Origin: Hydrocurvibacter sp036169815
GTDB taxonomy: Bacteria; Campylobacterota; Campylobacteria; Campylobacterales; Sulfurimonadaceae
Direction of reading: 5' to 3'
Length of the DNA: 21,283 nucleotides
Assembly (NCBI GenBank): GCA_036169815.1
Contig: JAVHOA010000023.1
Coordinates: 1-21,283 of the forward strand
Below the pieces are notes generated by a model. That model ran no database searches. It saw only the letters and a program-made list of their open reading frames with translations, and was not told the DNA's origin. A program made the translations under genes and the position numbers. Positions 7,329 through 14,983 of the stretch are shown one piece after another (positions within the stretch are counted from its first letter, which is position 1; each line of letters opens with the position of its first letter).

Positions 7329-7889
7329 ATGTCATCATCCACAATAAAACGCCATAATCACCGTGTTCTTCCATGTAACACAGAGCGTAAGATTGAACTT
7401 ATAAATTTCCTTATTAAAAATAATAGCGACCTTGAGATAGTTATAGTAGCAAAAGAAACTGTAAAAGATTTTAAAGATATAACTCTCAATGAAAAAATAA
7501 AAGTAACGACCGATGCAGAGTGGAGTGATGCCATCACAAATGAATTTGATATGCTTATCAACTATAATCTCCCTGATGATGCCAATATCTATCTTACGCG
7601 TTTAGAACTTACAAAAGAGTATTCGCTCATCCTTCTTGAACCCAGCGAACATGCAACACTCTATCCTGTCGAAACAGCTTTGGGACGTGTTTTAGTGCAA
7701 GATGTTATCAAAGCATTTGAAACAACGCAAAGTAAAGAGATGAAAAAAGTACAAGCGACAAAAGATAAAAAGAACAAACGCTATGCGCAAGAGATTCAAA
7801 AAGAACAAGAAAAAAAAGAGAGAGTCGCTCTTTCAAAACTCCCTCCAAAACGCAATGTTAGAAAAATAGTTCCAAAAAAAGAGCAATAA
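7329..7889 (+). CDS. Isolated, degraded helicase RecA2-like domain with basic tail
   Basis: No named family recognised. The 186-residue protein reads like the second RecA domain of a DEAD-box RNA helicase with its active residues lost. Residues 16-42 (NTERKIELINFLIK then LEIVIVAKE) resemble the segment around motifs IV-IVa. VTTDAEW (59-65) sits where motif V (TD..ARG.D) would be, then FDMLINYNLP (73-82) matches the strand that follows motif V. YLTRLELTKE (88-97) replaces motif VI (HR.GR.GR), and LILLEPSEHATLYPVE resembles the segment after it. Walker A and DEAD motifs are absent because the whole first domain is absent. Residues 135-186 are a lysine/arginine-rich tail likely to bind nucleic acid. 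Start at 7329 is set by AAGGA and the promoter. It could be an RNA-binding accessory protein; this is inference from visual alignment. Confidence 0.6.
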   Translation: MSSSTIKRHNHRVLPCNTERKIELINFLIKNNSDLEIVIVAKETVKDFKDITLNEKIKVTTDAEWSDAITNEFDMLINYNLPDDANIYLTRLELTKEYSLILLEPSEHATLYPVETALGRVLVQDVIKAFETTQSKEMKKVQATKDKKNKRYAQEIQKEQEKKERVALSKLPPKRNVRKIVPKKEQ

Positions 7890-7904
7890 GTCTCAAAAAT
7901 TAGT

Positions 7905-8474
7905 CTAAAAACGAGTAAGTTTTGCGACTATATCGTTGATAGAAGTTTCAAACAGTTTGTATAAAAGCGGTTCAACATCTTTTGAGCTATAAGAGGGCTT
8001 AATCCAAGTTCCCTGCTCTTGCGTAAATGTTTGAATCACTATCTGATTTTGATGCGTTGTCCTCATTTCTATGATGATTTTACCATGCAAATTTTCATCC
8101 AATTTTTTCGTATCGTTATAAAGTAATTCGATTTTTTTGATTTTTACCACTACATGGCATACATCTGAAGTAAGCTCTTGTGTTACATTAAAATCAGCCA
8201 TTTTCAAGGCACTCTTTAAGCCCTCTTCATACTTGGTGGCGAAATCTGTATTGCTATAGAGTTTTGCTACAGCTTTTTTATCTGCTTGAACGGTGCCAAT
8301 ACTCGTTTTATCTTCTCTCTCGTCAGTCACGGCAGCGAGATAGAGATGGGTGTGGGTTTGTGAGCTCACTTGGGCGCTTGTTGCGCGATAGGATTCAAGA
8401 TTGACGGCTTCATTTTTATACGCACACGCTCCCATAAAAAAGGTCATAATAAAAAGAAAAAATAGATTTTTCAT
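7905..8474 (-). CDS. Putative lipoprotein, YajG-like
   Basis: A 189-residue exported protein. The start at 8474 is preferred because AAGGGA lies upstream and the product then begins MKNLFF, a standard signal, ending at MGAC with Cys17 as probable lipidation site. An in-frame ATG further upstream (8510) would put polar residues before the signal. The mature part (VTDEREDKTSIG, then a helix EEGLKSALKMADF, then VVVKIKKIELLY) follows the pattern of YajG-type outer-membrane lipoproteins, where a strand with D.R...IG precedes a helix. Family membership is tentative. It is convergent with the helicase-like gene (15-base gap) and downstream of the midA-like gene. Confidence 0.7.
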   Translation of the reverse strand: MKNLFFLFIMTFFMGACAYKNEAVNLESYRATSAQVSSQTHTHLYLAAVTDEREDKTSIGTVQADKKAVAKLYSNTDFATKYEEGLKSALKMADFNVTQELTSDVCHVVVKIKKIELLYNDTKKLDENLHGKIIIEMRTTHQNQIVIQTFTQEQGTWIKPSYSSKDVEPLLYKLFETSINDIVAKLTRF

Positions 8475-8524
8475 AACAAATCCCTTATAAAAATTTGCCA
8501 AATTATACAAAATATTTTTTTGTT

Positions 8525-9514
8525 TTATTGTTTACGAAACCGTATCATCTTAAATCTCTCACCCAAAAAGTTTGGCATGATGAGAAGTTTTACTTTTTGG
8601 AGTTCTTGTGCATATATTTTTTCATCCACATTTTGGCGAAGTATCTCGAGCAAATCTAAAATTCCCATCTCGACTAAAGCGCTCATCTGTGTTTTGAATG
8701 CCACAAGCTCAACTCCAGCAGTGATAAAAGCATCTTTTACATGTGCAAAAGTTACATCATAAGTAATATCTGAATTTTGGTAAAGTGTATTGGTATCGAT
8801 ATGCTCATCAAAAAAAGCAAATACATCATGGTTTTTATAGATACGGATTGAAAAATCTGGGCGCGCTTGCATCTCGCCGTAGTCAAAACTTATAAACTCA
8901 AATTTCGTTGAAGCTGATGCCATCTCTTTAGCAAATTCTTCATAGCCAACAGCGATTTCACCCTTTAGTTTATGATATTTTTTTGCTTTTTGCAAAATGT
9001 GCGTATCTTCTTGATTAAACTCCACTTTGCCATTGACAACAGAGGCAATCTTTTCATTGTGCAAGAGTTCGCAAGGAAAAGCATCAAAAATCTCATTTGC
9101 TACAAAAAATGCACTCTCGCAGCGCAACTCACGAAGTGATTTGTAATGTTTTAGGGAAACCACATCGCCAAAACACTCTAAAAAGTAGTTTCGTTGCTGC
9201 TCTTGCAAGGCATCAAACCTCTCAATAATAACAAACTCTAGACTCTCAAGAAGCTCAGGAGCGAGCGTATAGAGAAACTCCACAACATCTGCTAAAAAGT
9301 AGCCATGATGCGCGCCAATCTCGCAAATAACACTTTTCTTATCTAAAAAACCCTCTTGCACTAAAGCAACAATATGTTTTGCAATGGTTCCGCCAAAAAA
9401 TTTTGAACTGCTTACAGAGGTATAAAAATCTCCCTCTTTTCCAATCTGCTTATAGTGAGTGTAGTAGCCACTCTCGCCGTAAAGCCACTCTTGCATGTAT
9501 TGACTAAATCGCAT
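8525..9514 (-). CDS. MidA/NDUFAF7-family SAM-dependent methyltransferase
   Basis: The eukaryotic members methylate a subunit of respiratory complex I during assembly; the bacterial target is not established. The 329-residue protein shows the family hallmarks: N-terminal FSQYMQEWLYG, GKEGDFYTSVS, the SAM-binding strand-loop ICEIGAHHGYFLADVVEFL, ANEIFDAFP, and later FDYGE. The length is slightly shorter than the usual 350-390. The start codon lies five bases after the argD stop with no clear ribosome-binding site, so it is probably translated by reinitiation from argD in one operon. No complex I genes are in the window. Confidence 0.9.
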   Translation of the reverse strand: MRFSQYMQEWLYGESGYYTHYKQIGKEGDFYTSVSSSKFFGGTIAKHIVALVQEGFLDKKSVICEIGAHHGYFLADVVEFLYTLAPELLESLEFVIIERFDALQEQQRNYFLECFGDVVSLKHYKSLRELRCESAFFVANEIFDAFPCELLHNEKIASVVNGKVEFNQEDTHILQKAKKYHKLKGEIAVGYEEFAKEMASASTKFEFISFDYGEMQARPDFSIRIYKNHDVFAFFDEHIDTNTLYQNSDITYDVTFAHVKDAFITAGVELVAFKTQMSALVEMGILDLLEILRQNVDEKIYAQELQKVKLLIMPNFLGERFKMIRFRKQ

Positions 9515-9519
9515 CGGTT

Positions 9520-10701
9520 TTATATGTTTTTAACCGCTGCATAGAGGCGTTTAAACCCTTCATCAATCTCTTCTTGTGTAATGGTAAGTGGCGGCAAAAG
9601 TCTCAGTGTATTTCTTCCCGCTTTCAAAACCATGACACCATGTTCTCTTGCTGCATTAATCACTTTTGTAAGCGTATCGCCATCTTTAGCGCGCAAGCCA
9701 CACATCATTCCAATGCCAACTTTTTGGGTAAAAAGATTTTGATGTTCGTGATAAAACTTCTCTAAAGCTTTATCAAATAAAAGCATATTGATAGAGAGTT
9801 GGCCACTTGCATCATACTCATTTAAGATATCCATCACTTCACAAATGGCTGTTGCACTCAAATAGTTTCCACCAAAAGTCGAACCATGATCACCTGCGCT
9901 AAAAATATCTTTAAGTCTTGTCATCACAACGCCCACAGGCACACCGCCACCGACACCTTTTGCTAAAGTGACAACATCTGGTTCAATCTCGTAAAGGTTG
10001 GAAGCTAAAAATTTTCCCGTTCTAAAAACACCTGTTTGTACCTCATCAACAATCAGTAAAATGTCTTTTGACTGGAGGTATTTTGCCAACTGTTGCACTT
10101 TTTCTTTCTCTTGAGGTTGCACGCCGCCCTCGCCTTGCACAAGTTCAATCATCACGGCAACCGTATGTGCATCTATGAGGCTTTCTATGGCATCAATATC
10201 TTTGGCGTACACAAACCCATCTGGAAAAGGTCCAAAATAGTTGTGCATACTCGCTTGCCCTGTTGCTTTAACCGTCGTAATAGTACGTCCGTGAAATGAG
10301 TAGTCAAGTGTAATAATCTTGTATCTTTTAATCTCTCCATCTTTTTCACCATATTTTCTAGCAAGTTTAATAGCGCCCTCATTGGCTTCTGCACCGCTGT
10401 TTCCAAAGAAACATTGCATATCATAACCGCTTGCAAGGACTAGTTTTTCTGCGGCACGTGCTTGAGGTGCGTTATAATAAAGGTTTGACATGTGGATCAA
10501 ATTTTTTGCTTGTGCACACAATGCGTTGATAAGCCTCTCATTACCATGCCCCACGCTCACAACCGCAATACCCGAAGTAAAATCGATGTAATCTTTACCT
10601 TGCGCATCAAAAAGTTTTGCATTTTTTCCACTTACAAACTCCACATCCGCCCTTGCGTATGTAGGTAAAACATATTTTGTATCAAGCTCTTGTATTGTCA
10701 T
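9520..10701 (-). CDS. argD: Acetylornithine aminotransferase
   Basis: PLP-dependent class III aminotransferase of arginine synthesis, converting N-acetylglutamate semialdehyde to N-acetylornithine (and often succinyl-diaminopimelate in lysine synthesis). Visible motifs are NSGAEAN at 101-107, SFHGRT at 135-140, the cofactor-binding IVDEVQTG at 217-224 (D219, E220) and the Schiff-base lysine K248 in LAKGVGGG. GSTFGGN follows. The length of 393 residues is normal. AAGG lies before the ATG and a minus-strand TATAAT lies at 10739-10744. It heads a unit with the midA-like gene. Ornithine or GABA aminotransferases share the fold, but ArgD is the best match for this size. Confidence 0.93.
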   Translation of the reverse strand: MTIQELDTKYVLPTYARADVEFVSGKNAKLFDAQGKDYIDFTSGIAVVSVGHGNERLINALCAQAKNLIHMSNLYYNAPQARAAEKLVLASGYDMQCFFGNSGAEANEGAIKLARKYGEKDGEIKRYKIITLDYSFHGRTITTVKATGQASMHNYFGPFPDGFVYAKDIDAIESLIDAHTVAVMIELVQGEGGVQPQEKEKVQQLAKYLQSKDILLIVDEVQTGVFRTGKFLASNLYEIEPDVVTLAKGVGGGVPVGVVMTRLKDIFSAGDHGSTFGGNYLSATAICEVMDILNEYDASGQLSINMLLFDKALEKFYHEHQNLFTQKVGIGMMCGLRAKDGDTLTKVINAAREHGVMVLKAGRNTLRLLPPLTITQEEIDEGFKRLYAAVKNI

Positions 10702-10738
10702 TTTTAAACCTTAGAGTATCAATTTCATCTATTTTGCA

Positions 10739-10744
10739 ATTATA
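10739..10744 (-). promoter_or_regulatory. -10 box (TATAAT, minus strand) for argD
   Basis: ATTATA on the plus strand reads TATAAT on the minus strand, 37 bases before the argD start codon. It lies in the 114-base divergent spacer shared with the haem-binding gene. I saw no clear ARG-box operator. Confidence 0.55.
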
Positions 10745-10815
10745 CATTGAATAAACTTTCAAAGAAAATAGATTTAATGCTAAGCTTTTACACTTTAAAA
10801 ATAGGATATGAACAA

Positions 10816-11256
10816 ATGCGCAAACTTCTTTACTGGTTTTTCGGCATTGCGGTGGTTATACAATTGATAAGACCCGATTTTAGCAACCCAAAAAGTGATG
10901 CAAAACTTGCATTGCAAACAGACGCCCCAACGCTGGCGATACTCAAAACTTCATGCTATGATTGCCACTCAAACGAAACAAAATACCCTTGGTACAGCAA
11001 AGTTGCTCCAAGTTCTTGGCTTTTAACTGCAAATATAGAAGATGGACGTAAAGCGCTCAATTTTTCAACTTGGGCAAGCATAGAATCAGATATCAAACTC
11101 AAACGTTTAGAACGAGCAAAACAGCTCATAAATCGCGGGGATATGCCAAAAAGTGAATACTGCCTTATGCATAAAAATGCAATCTTAACTGCTGTGCAAA
11201 AAGCAACGTTGCAACAGTTTTTTGACGCAGAGATCCAAAAGATTACACCGCAGTAA
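10816..11256 (+). CDS. Membrane-anchored haem-binding domain protein
   Basis: A small single-haem cytochrome-like protein facing the periplasm. From the preferred start at 10816 (AGGA nine bases upstream) it has 146 residues: an N-terminal signal or anchor (about 4-18, LLYWFFGIAVVIQLI), then a c-type haem site C47-Y-D-C50-H51 and the typical SNETKYPWYSKVAPSSWLL of the haem-binding domain family (Pfam Haem_bd type). GDMPKSEYCLMH near residue 115 may supply the distal ligand. Proteins of this family are small periplasmic haem proteins without a firmly assigned reaction. It converges on the molybdopterin oxidoreductase and overlaps its 3' end by 14 bases; opposite orientation means no shared transcript. 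Confidence 0.85.
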   Translation: MRKLLYWFFGIAVVIQLIRPDFSNPKSDAKLALQTDAPTLAILKTSCYDCHSNETKYPWYSKVAPSSWLLTANIEDGRKALNFSTWASIESDIKLKRLERAKQLINRGDMPKSEYCLMHKNAILTAVQKATLQQFFDAEIQKITPQ

Positions 11257-12973
11257 CACTGACTTTATCTTGCTGGTACACAGCACTGTTGCCCTCATAA
11301 CTTCGCTTTGAAGTTGTGAGTAGATTCACACCATTTGTCCCCGAATAGATTAAAACACAATCCTCTCTTAGGCGTGTATCAAGCCTTACATGTAAGCATA
11401 ACGTGCCATTCACGGATGTTATAGCAACCAATTGATTGTCGCAAAACCCGAGTGCGGGATGCAGATACACCTTATCCTCAACTCTAAACTGCGAATTGAG
11501 ACTTTTAGCAGACTTACATGTAAGCAAATAAAGTGTATCACTCTGCGTATTATCGTTTTCAAACGTATCTAAAAACACAAATTCATCATCGCCAAAACCA
11601 TCTACATACGCAATCGCATCTCGCCCTTTTATCTCTAAAAATCCTGCTTCATTCTCTTTTGAAAAAGAAAGAAAATATTGCAAATAATGCTCTTGAGATT
11701 GAAGCTCTATTTCAAATGTATCGCAAAGAAAGCGCGTGAGTGCGTACTCACTTATGCCAATGCAGCTCTCTTTTACTTGTGGCATTGCATACATCAGATG
11801 CGAGGCATACGAAGTGCGAACGTCACTTTTTTCTAAAAATGTTTTAGCCGGAATAACCAAATGCGCCATCTGTGATGTTTGGTTCTCATAGAGACCAAAA
11901 TAGATAAGATTTTTTACTTTACACAGCTCTTCTTTAACTCGATTTGTGTTTGGCATCTGGTTTGCAGGATTGCTTCCTTGGATAAAAACTGTATCAAAAT
12001 CACCAAATTTTGCATCTACTTTACTGACCTTTTTAGGCTTACATGTAAGGGAAAATGGCGAGTCAATACCTCTTTTGGATGAGCCTAGATAACTCACGCC
12101 ACATCCCTCTTTTCCAAAAAGCCCCAAAAGCACGCCAAAAGCATCGATGGTGCGCATCACATCTGCACCATCTAAATATTTTTGGATTCCCACACCGCAA
12201 AGAATGGCCACTTTTTTATCTTTTATAAGTTCTAAGAATTTGCCAATATCTCCAAGACCAACACCGATATCATCAAGCACCGCTTTAATGCGAATAGTTT
12301 GTGTGAGTTCATAAAAATCCTCATATTCACTCGCATATTGCTCTACAAACTCCTCCTCTACACTTCCCTCTATAAATAAAAAACGTGATAAAAGCAGAGC
12401 AAACTGAGCATCACCGTGGGGCTTTATCTGTACATGTAAGTGGGCATTTTGCGCGATTTTTGTTTTAATAGGATCAATGACGATGATAGTTTTATTTTTA
12501 AGTAGTGGTAAAAGATGTGAGGATGTCGTATGTGGATTTCTTCCCCAAAACACGACCACTTCTGACTTTTCTATCTGCTGAGGGCTTAGAATGTCGTTGT
12601 AGCCTCGTCCTGTGATAATACCCGCTTCTCCTGCACCATCACACAAACTTCCATCGGTCAATGTAGCACCAAAACTACCAAAAAAATAATCACTCACCTC
12701 TTGCATCAATGCAAAATTTCCATTGCCTCTATAATGCAGTGTATTTTGACTTTTTCGCAAAATCTCCACAAGCTGCGCAAGCGCTACTTGCATACTGATT
12801 TCTTGCCCCAAAAATCTTGGTTTTTCAATTCTTTGATGCTCTTGATAATGGTTAAGATGTGGGCATAAAAACCCCTGAGTAAGACCTCGTTTAGCTCCTT
12901 TGAGCACATCATTTTCATAAATAATCTCGCAAGAATCATAACAATCCAAAGGACAAGCAGTACTATTTTTCAA
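11243..12973 (-). CDS. Cytoplasmic molybdopterin oxidoreductase with [4Fe-4S] cluster
   Basis: A member of the DMSO reductase/formate dehydrogenase superfamily using a bis-MGD molybdenum or tungsten cofactor. The N-terminal cluster motif is C7-x3-C11-x3-C15-x21-C37 (ACPLDCYDSC, then FLCP). The likely metal ligand is C111 in SLCDGAGEAG. VVFWGRNPHTTSSH and IQGSNPANQMPN are cofactor-binding stretches. No twin-arginine signal is present, so it should be cytoplasmic. At 576 residues it is shorter than most relatives (about 700 or more). The start is TTG with AGGGAA before it. No electron-transfer subunit or chaperone gene lies nearby, so the substrate is unknown. It carries three exact copies and one one-mismatch copy of TTACATGTAA. 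Confidence 0.9.
   Translation of the reverse strand: MKNSTACPLDCYDSCEIIYENDVLKGAKRGLTQGFLCPHLNHYQEHQRIEKPRFLGQEISMQVALAQLVEILRKSQNTLHYRGNGNFALMQEVSDYFFGSFGATLTDGSLCDGAGEAGIITGRGYNDILSPQQIEKSEVVVFWGRNPHTTSSHLLPLLKNKTIIVIDPIKTKIAQNAHLHVQIKPHGDAQFALLLSRFLFIEGSVEEEFVEQYASEYEDFYELTQTIRIKAVLDDIGVGLGDIGKFLELIKDKKVAILCGVGIQKYLDGADVMRTIDAFGVLLGLFGKEGCGVSYLGSSKRGIDSPFSLTCKPKKVSKVDAKFGDFDTVFIQGSNPANQMPNTNRVKEELCKVKNLIYFGLYENQTSQMAHLVIPAKTFLEKSDVRTSYASHLMYAMPQVKESCIGISEYALTRFLCDTFEIELQSQEHYLQYFLSFSKENEAGFLEIKGRDAIAYVDGFGDDEFVFLDTFENDNTQSDTLYLLTCKSAKSLNSQFRVEDKVYLHPALGFCDNQLVAITSVNGTLCLHVRLDTRLREDCVLIYSGTNGVNLLTTSKRSYEGNSAVYQQDKVSVTAV
11385..11396. repeat. CTTACATGTAAG iterated palindrome inside the molybdoenzyme gene
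   Basis: Exact 12-base palindrome with GC before and CA after. In the gene's frame it is read as part of LHVR (TTA CAT GTA AGG). Confidence 0.85.
11513..11524. repeat. CTTACATGTAAG iterated palindrome inside the molybdoenzyme gene
   Basis: Exact 12-base palindrome, 128 bases from the previous copy. Here it is read as LTCK (CTT ACA TGT AAG), a different codon phase from the copy at 11385. Confidence 0.85.
12038..12049. repeat. CTTACATGTAAG iterated palindrome inside the molybdoenzyme gene
   Basis: Exact 12-base palindrome flanked by G on both sides. Read as LTCK in the gene, the same phase as the copy at 11513. Confidence 0.85.
12430..12440. repeat. One-mismatch copy of the iterated palindrome
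   Basis: GTACATGTAAG: the first base of the ten-base core differs. Read as LHVQ in the molybdoenzyme, the same phase as the copy at 11385. Confidence 0.6.
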
Positions 12974-13073
12974 ATAAATTCCCTATTTTTTAAGTACCAT
13001 TTTACATATATCTCACTTTTAAAAGGATAATATCAAATCTTTAGCTTCCTCAACTCATATTCATTTTTATTTC

Positions 13074-13079
13074 GATAAT
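13074..13079 (+). promoter_or_regulatory. Possible -10 box (GATAAT) for cheV
   Basis: GATAAT after a T-rich stretch, 37 bases before the ATG at 13117. It lies in the 143-base divergent spacer with the molybdoenzyme gene. One mismatch to TATAAT, so moderate support. Confidence 0.45.
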
Positions 13080-13116
13080 ATTGCACACTAACCCAAACAC
13101 AGCTAAGGATGATTGT

Positions 13117-14067
13117 ATGTCCGTACTAGACAATGTAGATGCTTCTACAAATTTAGCAAAAAACAATGAAGTACAACTTCTTGTATTTAAAGTGAGCAAC
13201 AACGCAGATGCGGCCTATTATGCAATCAATGTTTTTAAAACAAGAGAGGTTGTTGAGGCAAAAAACCATTATCTTACTCAGATTCCCTCCTCACACCCGA
13301 TGCTTGAGGGAACCATCACGCTCCGTGGAATTCAAATTCCTATCCTCAATCTTCCAGCTTGGTTACATGTAACACTCAGCAAAGAGGAGATAAAAAAATC
13401 CAATCTCTTAATATGTGACTTTAATGGCGTCATTATAGGGCTTCGTATAATGTCCGCGTTTCGAGTTTTGAAAAAGAATTGGAGTGAGATGCATGCACCT
13501 GAGAGTTATAGCGTGGGTGATAGTAGCGTGGTTATGAATGACACCAGACTTGAAGATGGAAGTATGTGTCTTATTTTGGATTATGAAAAACTTTTAGCAG
13601 ATGTTGTGCCTCAAGCGATGGTCGATGTCAATGAAGGCAAACGTGCCCTAGAGGAGCTCGATATTCCTAAGAAGCTCAGAAAAGGAACTCTTTTAATAGC
13701 TGAAGATTCCAAAACCGCGCAAAAACATCTCACACAAATCTTTGAAAATGCAAACCTCAAATATAAAATATTTAATAATGGAAAACTTTTACTAGAGCAC
13801 ATTGCATCGCTTGAAGATCCATCTATCATTCCAGCGGTTATTACAGATATTGAGATGCCTGAAATTTCTGGTTTTACGGTTATCAAAGAGTTGCGAGCAA
13901 ACCCAGCGACTGCAAAATTGCCACTTATTGTCAATAGTTCTATGACGGGTGATAATAATAAACGTGAAGCAAAAGTGCTTGGTGCTGATGGTTTTATCGA
14001 TAAAACAAAAAGTCACAATATTATTCAACTCATTGTAGAAGCTATGAACTCAAGAGAAAATAATTAA
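13117..14067 (+). CDS. cheV: Chemotaxis coupling protein CheV (CheW domain plus receiver)
   Basis: CheV links chemoreceptors to the CheA kinase and carries its own receiver domain for adaptation. The 316-residue protein has an N-terminal CheW-like domain (about 15-155; YAINVFKTREVV, then LRGIQIPILNL) and a C-terminal receiver (about 188-312) with acidic AEDS, phosphoacceptor D244 in TDIEMP, NSSMTG for the conserved S/T, and FIDKTK for the lysine. Start at 13117 is chosen because AAGGAT is six bases upstream and CheV proteins begin shortly before the CheW domain. Codons for LHVT in the CheW domain contain an exact TTACATGTAA. No other chemotaxis gene is adjacent; such scattered cheV genes are common in this phylum. 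Confidence 0.95.
   Translation: MSVLDNVDASTNLAKNNEVQLLVFKVSNNADAAYYAINVFKTREVVEAKNHYLTQIPSSHPMLEGTITLRGIQIPILNLPAWLHVTLSKEEIKKSNLLICDFNGVIIGLRIMSAFRVLKKNWSEMHAPESYSVGDSSVVMNDTRLEDGSMCLILDYEKLLADVVPQAMVDVNEGKRALEELDIPKKLRKGTLLIAEDSKTAQKHLTQIFENANLKYKIFNNGKLLLEHIASLEDPSIIPAVITDIEMPEISGFTVIKELRANPATAKLPLIVNSSMTGDNNKREAKVLGADGFIDKTKSHNIIQLIVEAMNSRENN
13363..13372. repeat. TTACATGTAA iterated palindrome inside cheV
   Basis: Exact 10-base palindrome read as LHVT in a plus-strand gene, showing that the site is not limited to minus-strand genes. Confidence 0.85.
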
Positions 14068-14105
14068 AAAATAAAGCGAGTTTGGTGCCATTAAAGTTTA
14101 CAAGA

Positions 14106-14111
14106 TATAAT
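14106..14111 (+). promoter_or_regulatory. -10 box (TATAAT) for ppa
   Basis: TATAAT preceded by CAAGA, 33 bases before ATG, with the strong ribosome-binding site GGAAGGA at 14130-14136. Strong signals fit a highly expressed housekeeping enzyme. Confidence 0.65.
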
Positions 14112-14143
14112 GCCACCATCAAAAAATTAGGAAGGAAATAATT

Positions 14144-14662
14144 ATGAACCTAGATAAAATCGGCTATGGAGAAAATCCAGATAAAGTCAAAGCAATCATT
14201 GAGATTCCATGCGGATCAAACATCAAATACGAAATAGAAAAAGAGAGCGGTGCACTTGTACTTGATCGTGTTATGCACTCGGCTATGTACTATCCTGCAA
14301 ACTACGGTTTTGTCAATAAAACACTATCACAAGATGGAGATCCAGCGGATGTTTTGGTTTTGGCACAATACCCAATGCAAGCGGGATGTGTGGTCAACTG
14401 CCGTTTGGTTGGTGTTTTAGTGATGGAAGATGAGAGCGGTATCGATGAAAAACTTTTAGCGGTTCCTATTTCAAAAATAGATCCAACATTTGATGAAATC
14501 CAAGACTTAGGTGATATTCCAAAACATACTTTAGCAAAAATCAAAAACTTTTTTGAAACATACAAAATGCTAGAACCAAACAAATGGGTCAAAGTCAAAG
14601 GGTTTGAAGATAAAGCAAGTGCAACAAAAATACTTGAAGATGCCATCAAAAACTACAAATAG
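14144..14662 (+). CDS. ppa: Inorganic pyrophosphatase (family I)
   Basis: Hydrolyses pyrophosphate to two phosphates in the cytoplasm, pulling biosynthetic reactions forward. The 172-residue length is typical of bacterial family I enzymes. Active-site residues are visible: KYE at 28-30, YYPANYGF at 49-56, and the magnesium-binding signature DGDPADV at 64-70 (D64, D66, D69). The C-terminal NKWVKVKGFED contains the conserved lysines. The ribosome-binding site GGAAGGA is near perfect. The small membrane-protein gene follows after 12 bases and is probably co-transcribed. Confidence 0.97.
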   Translation: MNLDKIGYGENPDKVKAIIEIPCGSNIKYEIEKESGALVLDRVMHSAMYYPANYGFVNKTLSQDGDPADVLVLAQYPMQAGCVVNCRLVGVLVMEDESGIDEKLLAVPISKIDPTFDEIQDLGDIPKHTLAKIKNFFETYKMLEPNKWVKVKGFEDKASATKILEDAIKNYK

Positions 14663-14674
14663 GCAGCAGATTTT

Positions 14675-14968
14675 ATGATAGCAGGTATGTTTGAACAAGA
14701 TCTCATCGCTTATCTCATCTTTGGTGTGATGCTTAATTTTATTTTTTCCATCCTTTTTGGAATCTATTTAAGTAAAAATATCGGTATGAATGAGATGATA
14801 AACTCTAAAGGCACAAAGGCACAATCTCCTCTTGTGGCCTTTGCGCTTTTTATTCCCTATGCAAAAATGATTGTTACACTCTATCGTGTAGCTATTTTGC
14901 AGTTTTACTTTTTAAATCATGGAAAATCTCATAAAGAGTATTGGATCTATCTTACACACGAAGATTAG
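14675..14968 (+). CDS. Small membrane protein of unknown function
   Basis: I do not recognise this 97-residue protein. It has one clear membrane helix (about 9-30, LIAYLIFGVMLNFIFSILFGIYL), a short loop with NIGMNEMINSKGTK, and a second hydrophobic stretch (about 50-75, LVAFALFIPYAKMIVTLYRVAIL), with an acidic C-terminus. The ribosome-binding site is weak (AGGCAG), and a second in-frame ATG lies four codons later, so the exact start is uncertain. It follows ppa by 12 bases and probably depends on its transcript. Its stop codon lies inside a perfect inverted repeat shared with the convergent flippase gene. Confidence 0.75.
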   Translation: MIAGMFEQDLIAYLIFGVMLNFIFSILFGIYLSKNIGMNEMINSKGTKAQSPLVAFALFIPYAKMIVTLYRVAILQFYFLNHGKSHKEYWIYLTHED

Positions 14969-14983
14969 ATTTTATCTAATCTT
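14961..14983. terminator. Hairpin shared by two convergent gene ends
   Basis: Perfect 10-base inverted repeat AAGATTAGAT / ATCTAATCTT around TTT. It contains the last codons and stop of the membrane-protein gene and the last codons and stop of the flippase gene, so both genes use coding sequence as the hairpin arms. There is no long T-run on either side, so its strength as a terminator is uncertain. Confidence 0.6.

Noticed and set aside
7369..7378. TTCCATGTAA near the start of the helicase-like gene
   Set aside because: One mismatch, but at an inner position that destroys the symmetry; likely chance.
8737..8746. Another possible copy of the palindrome (TTACATGTGC) in the midA-like gene
   Set aside because: Only eight of ten positions match and the palindrome is broken, so it was not counted.
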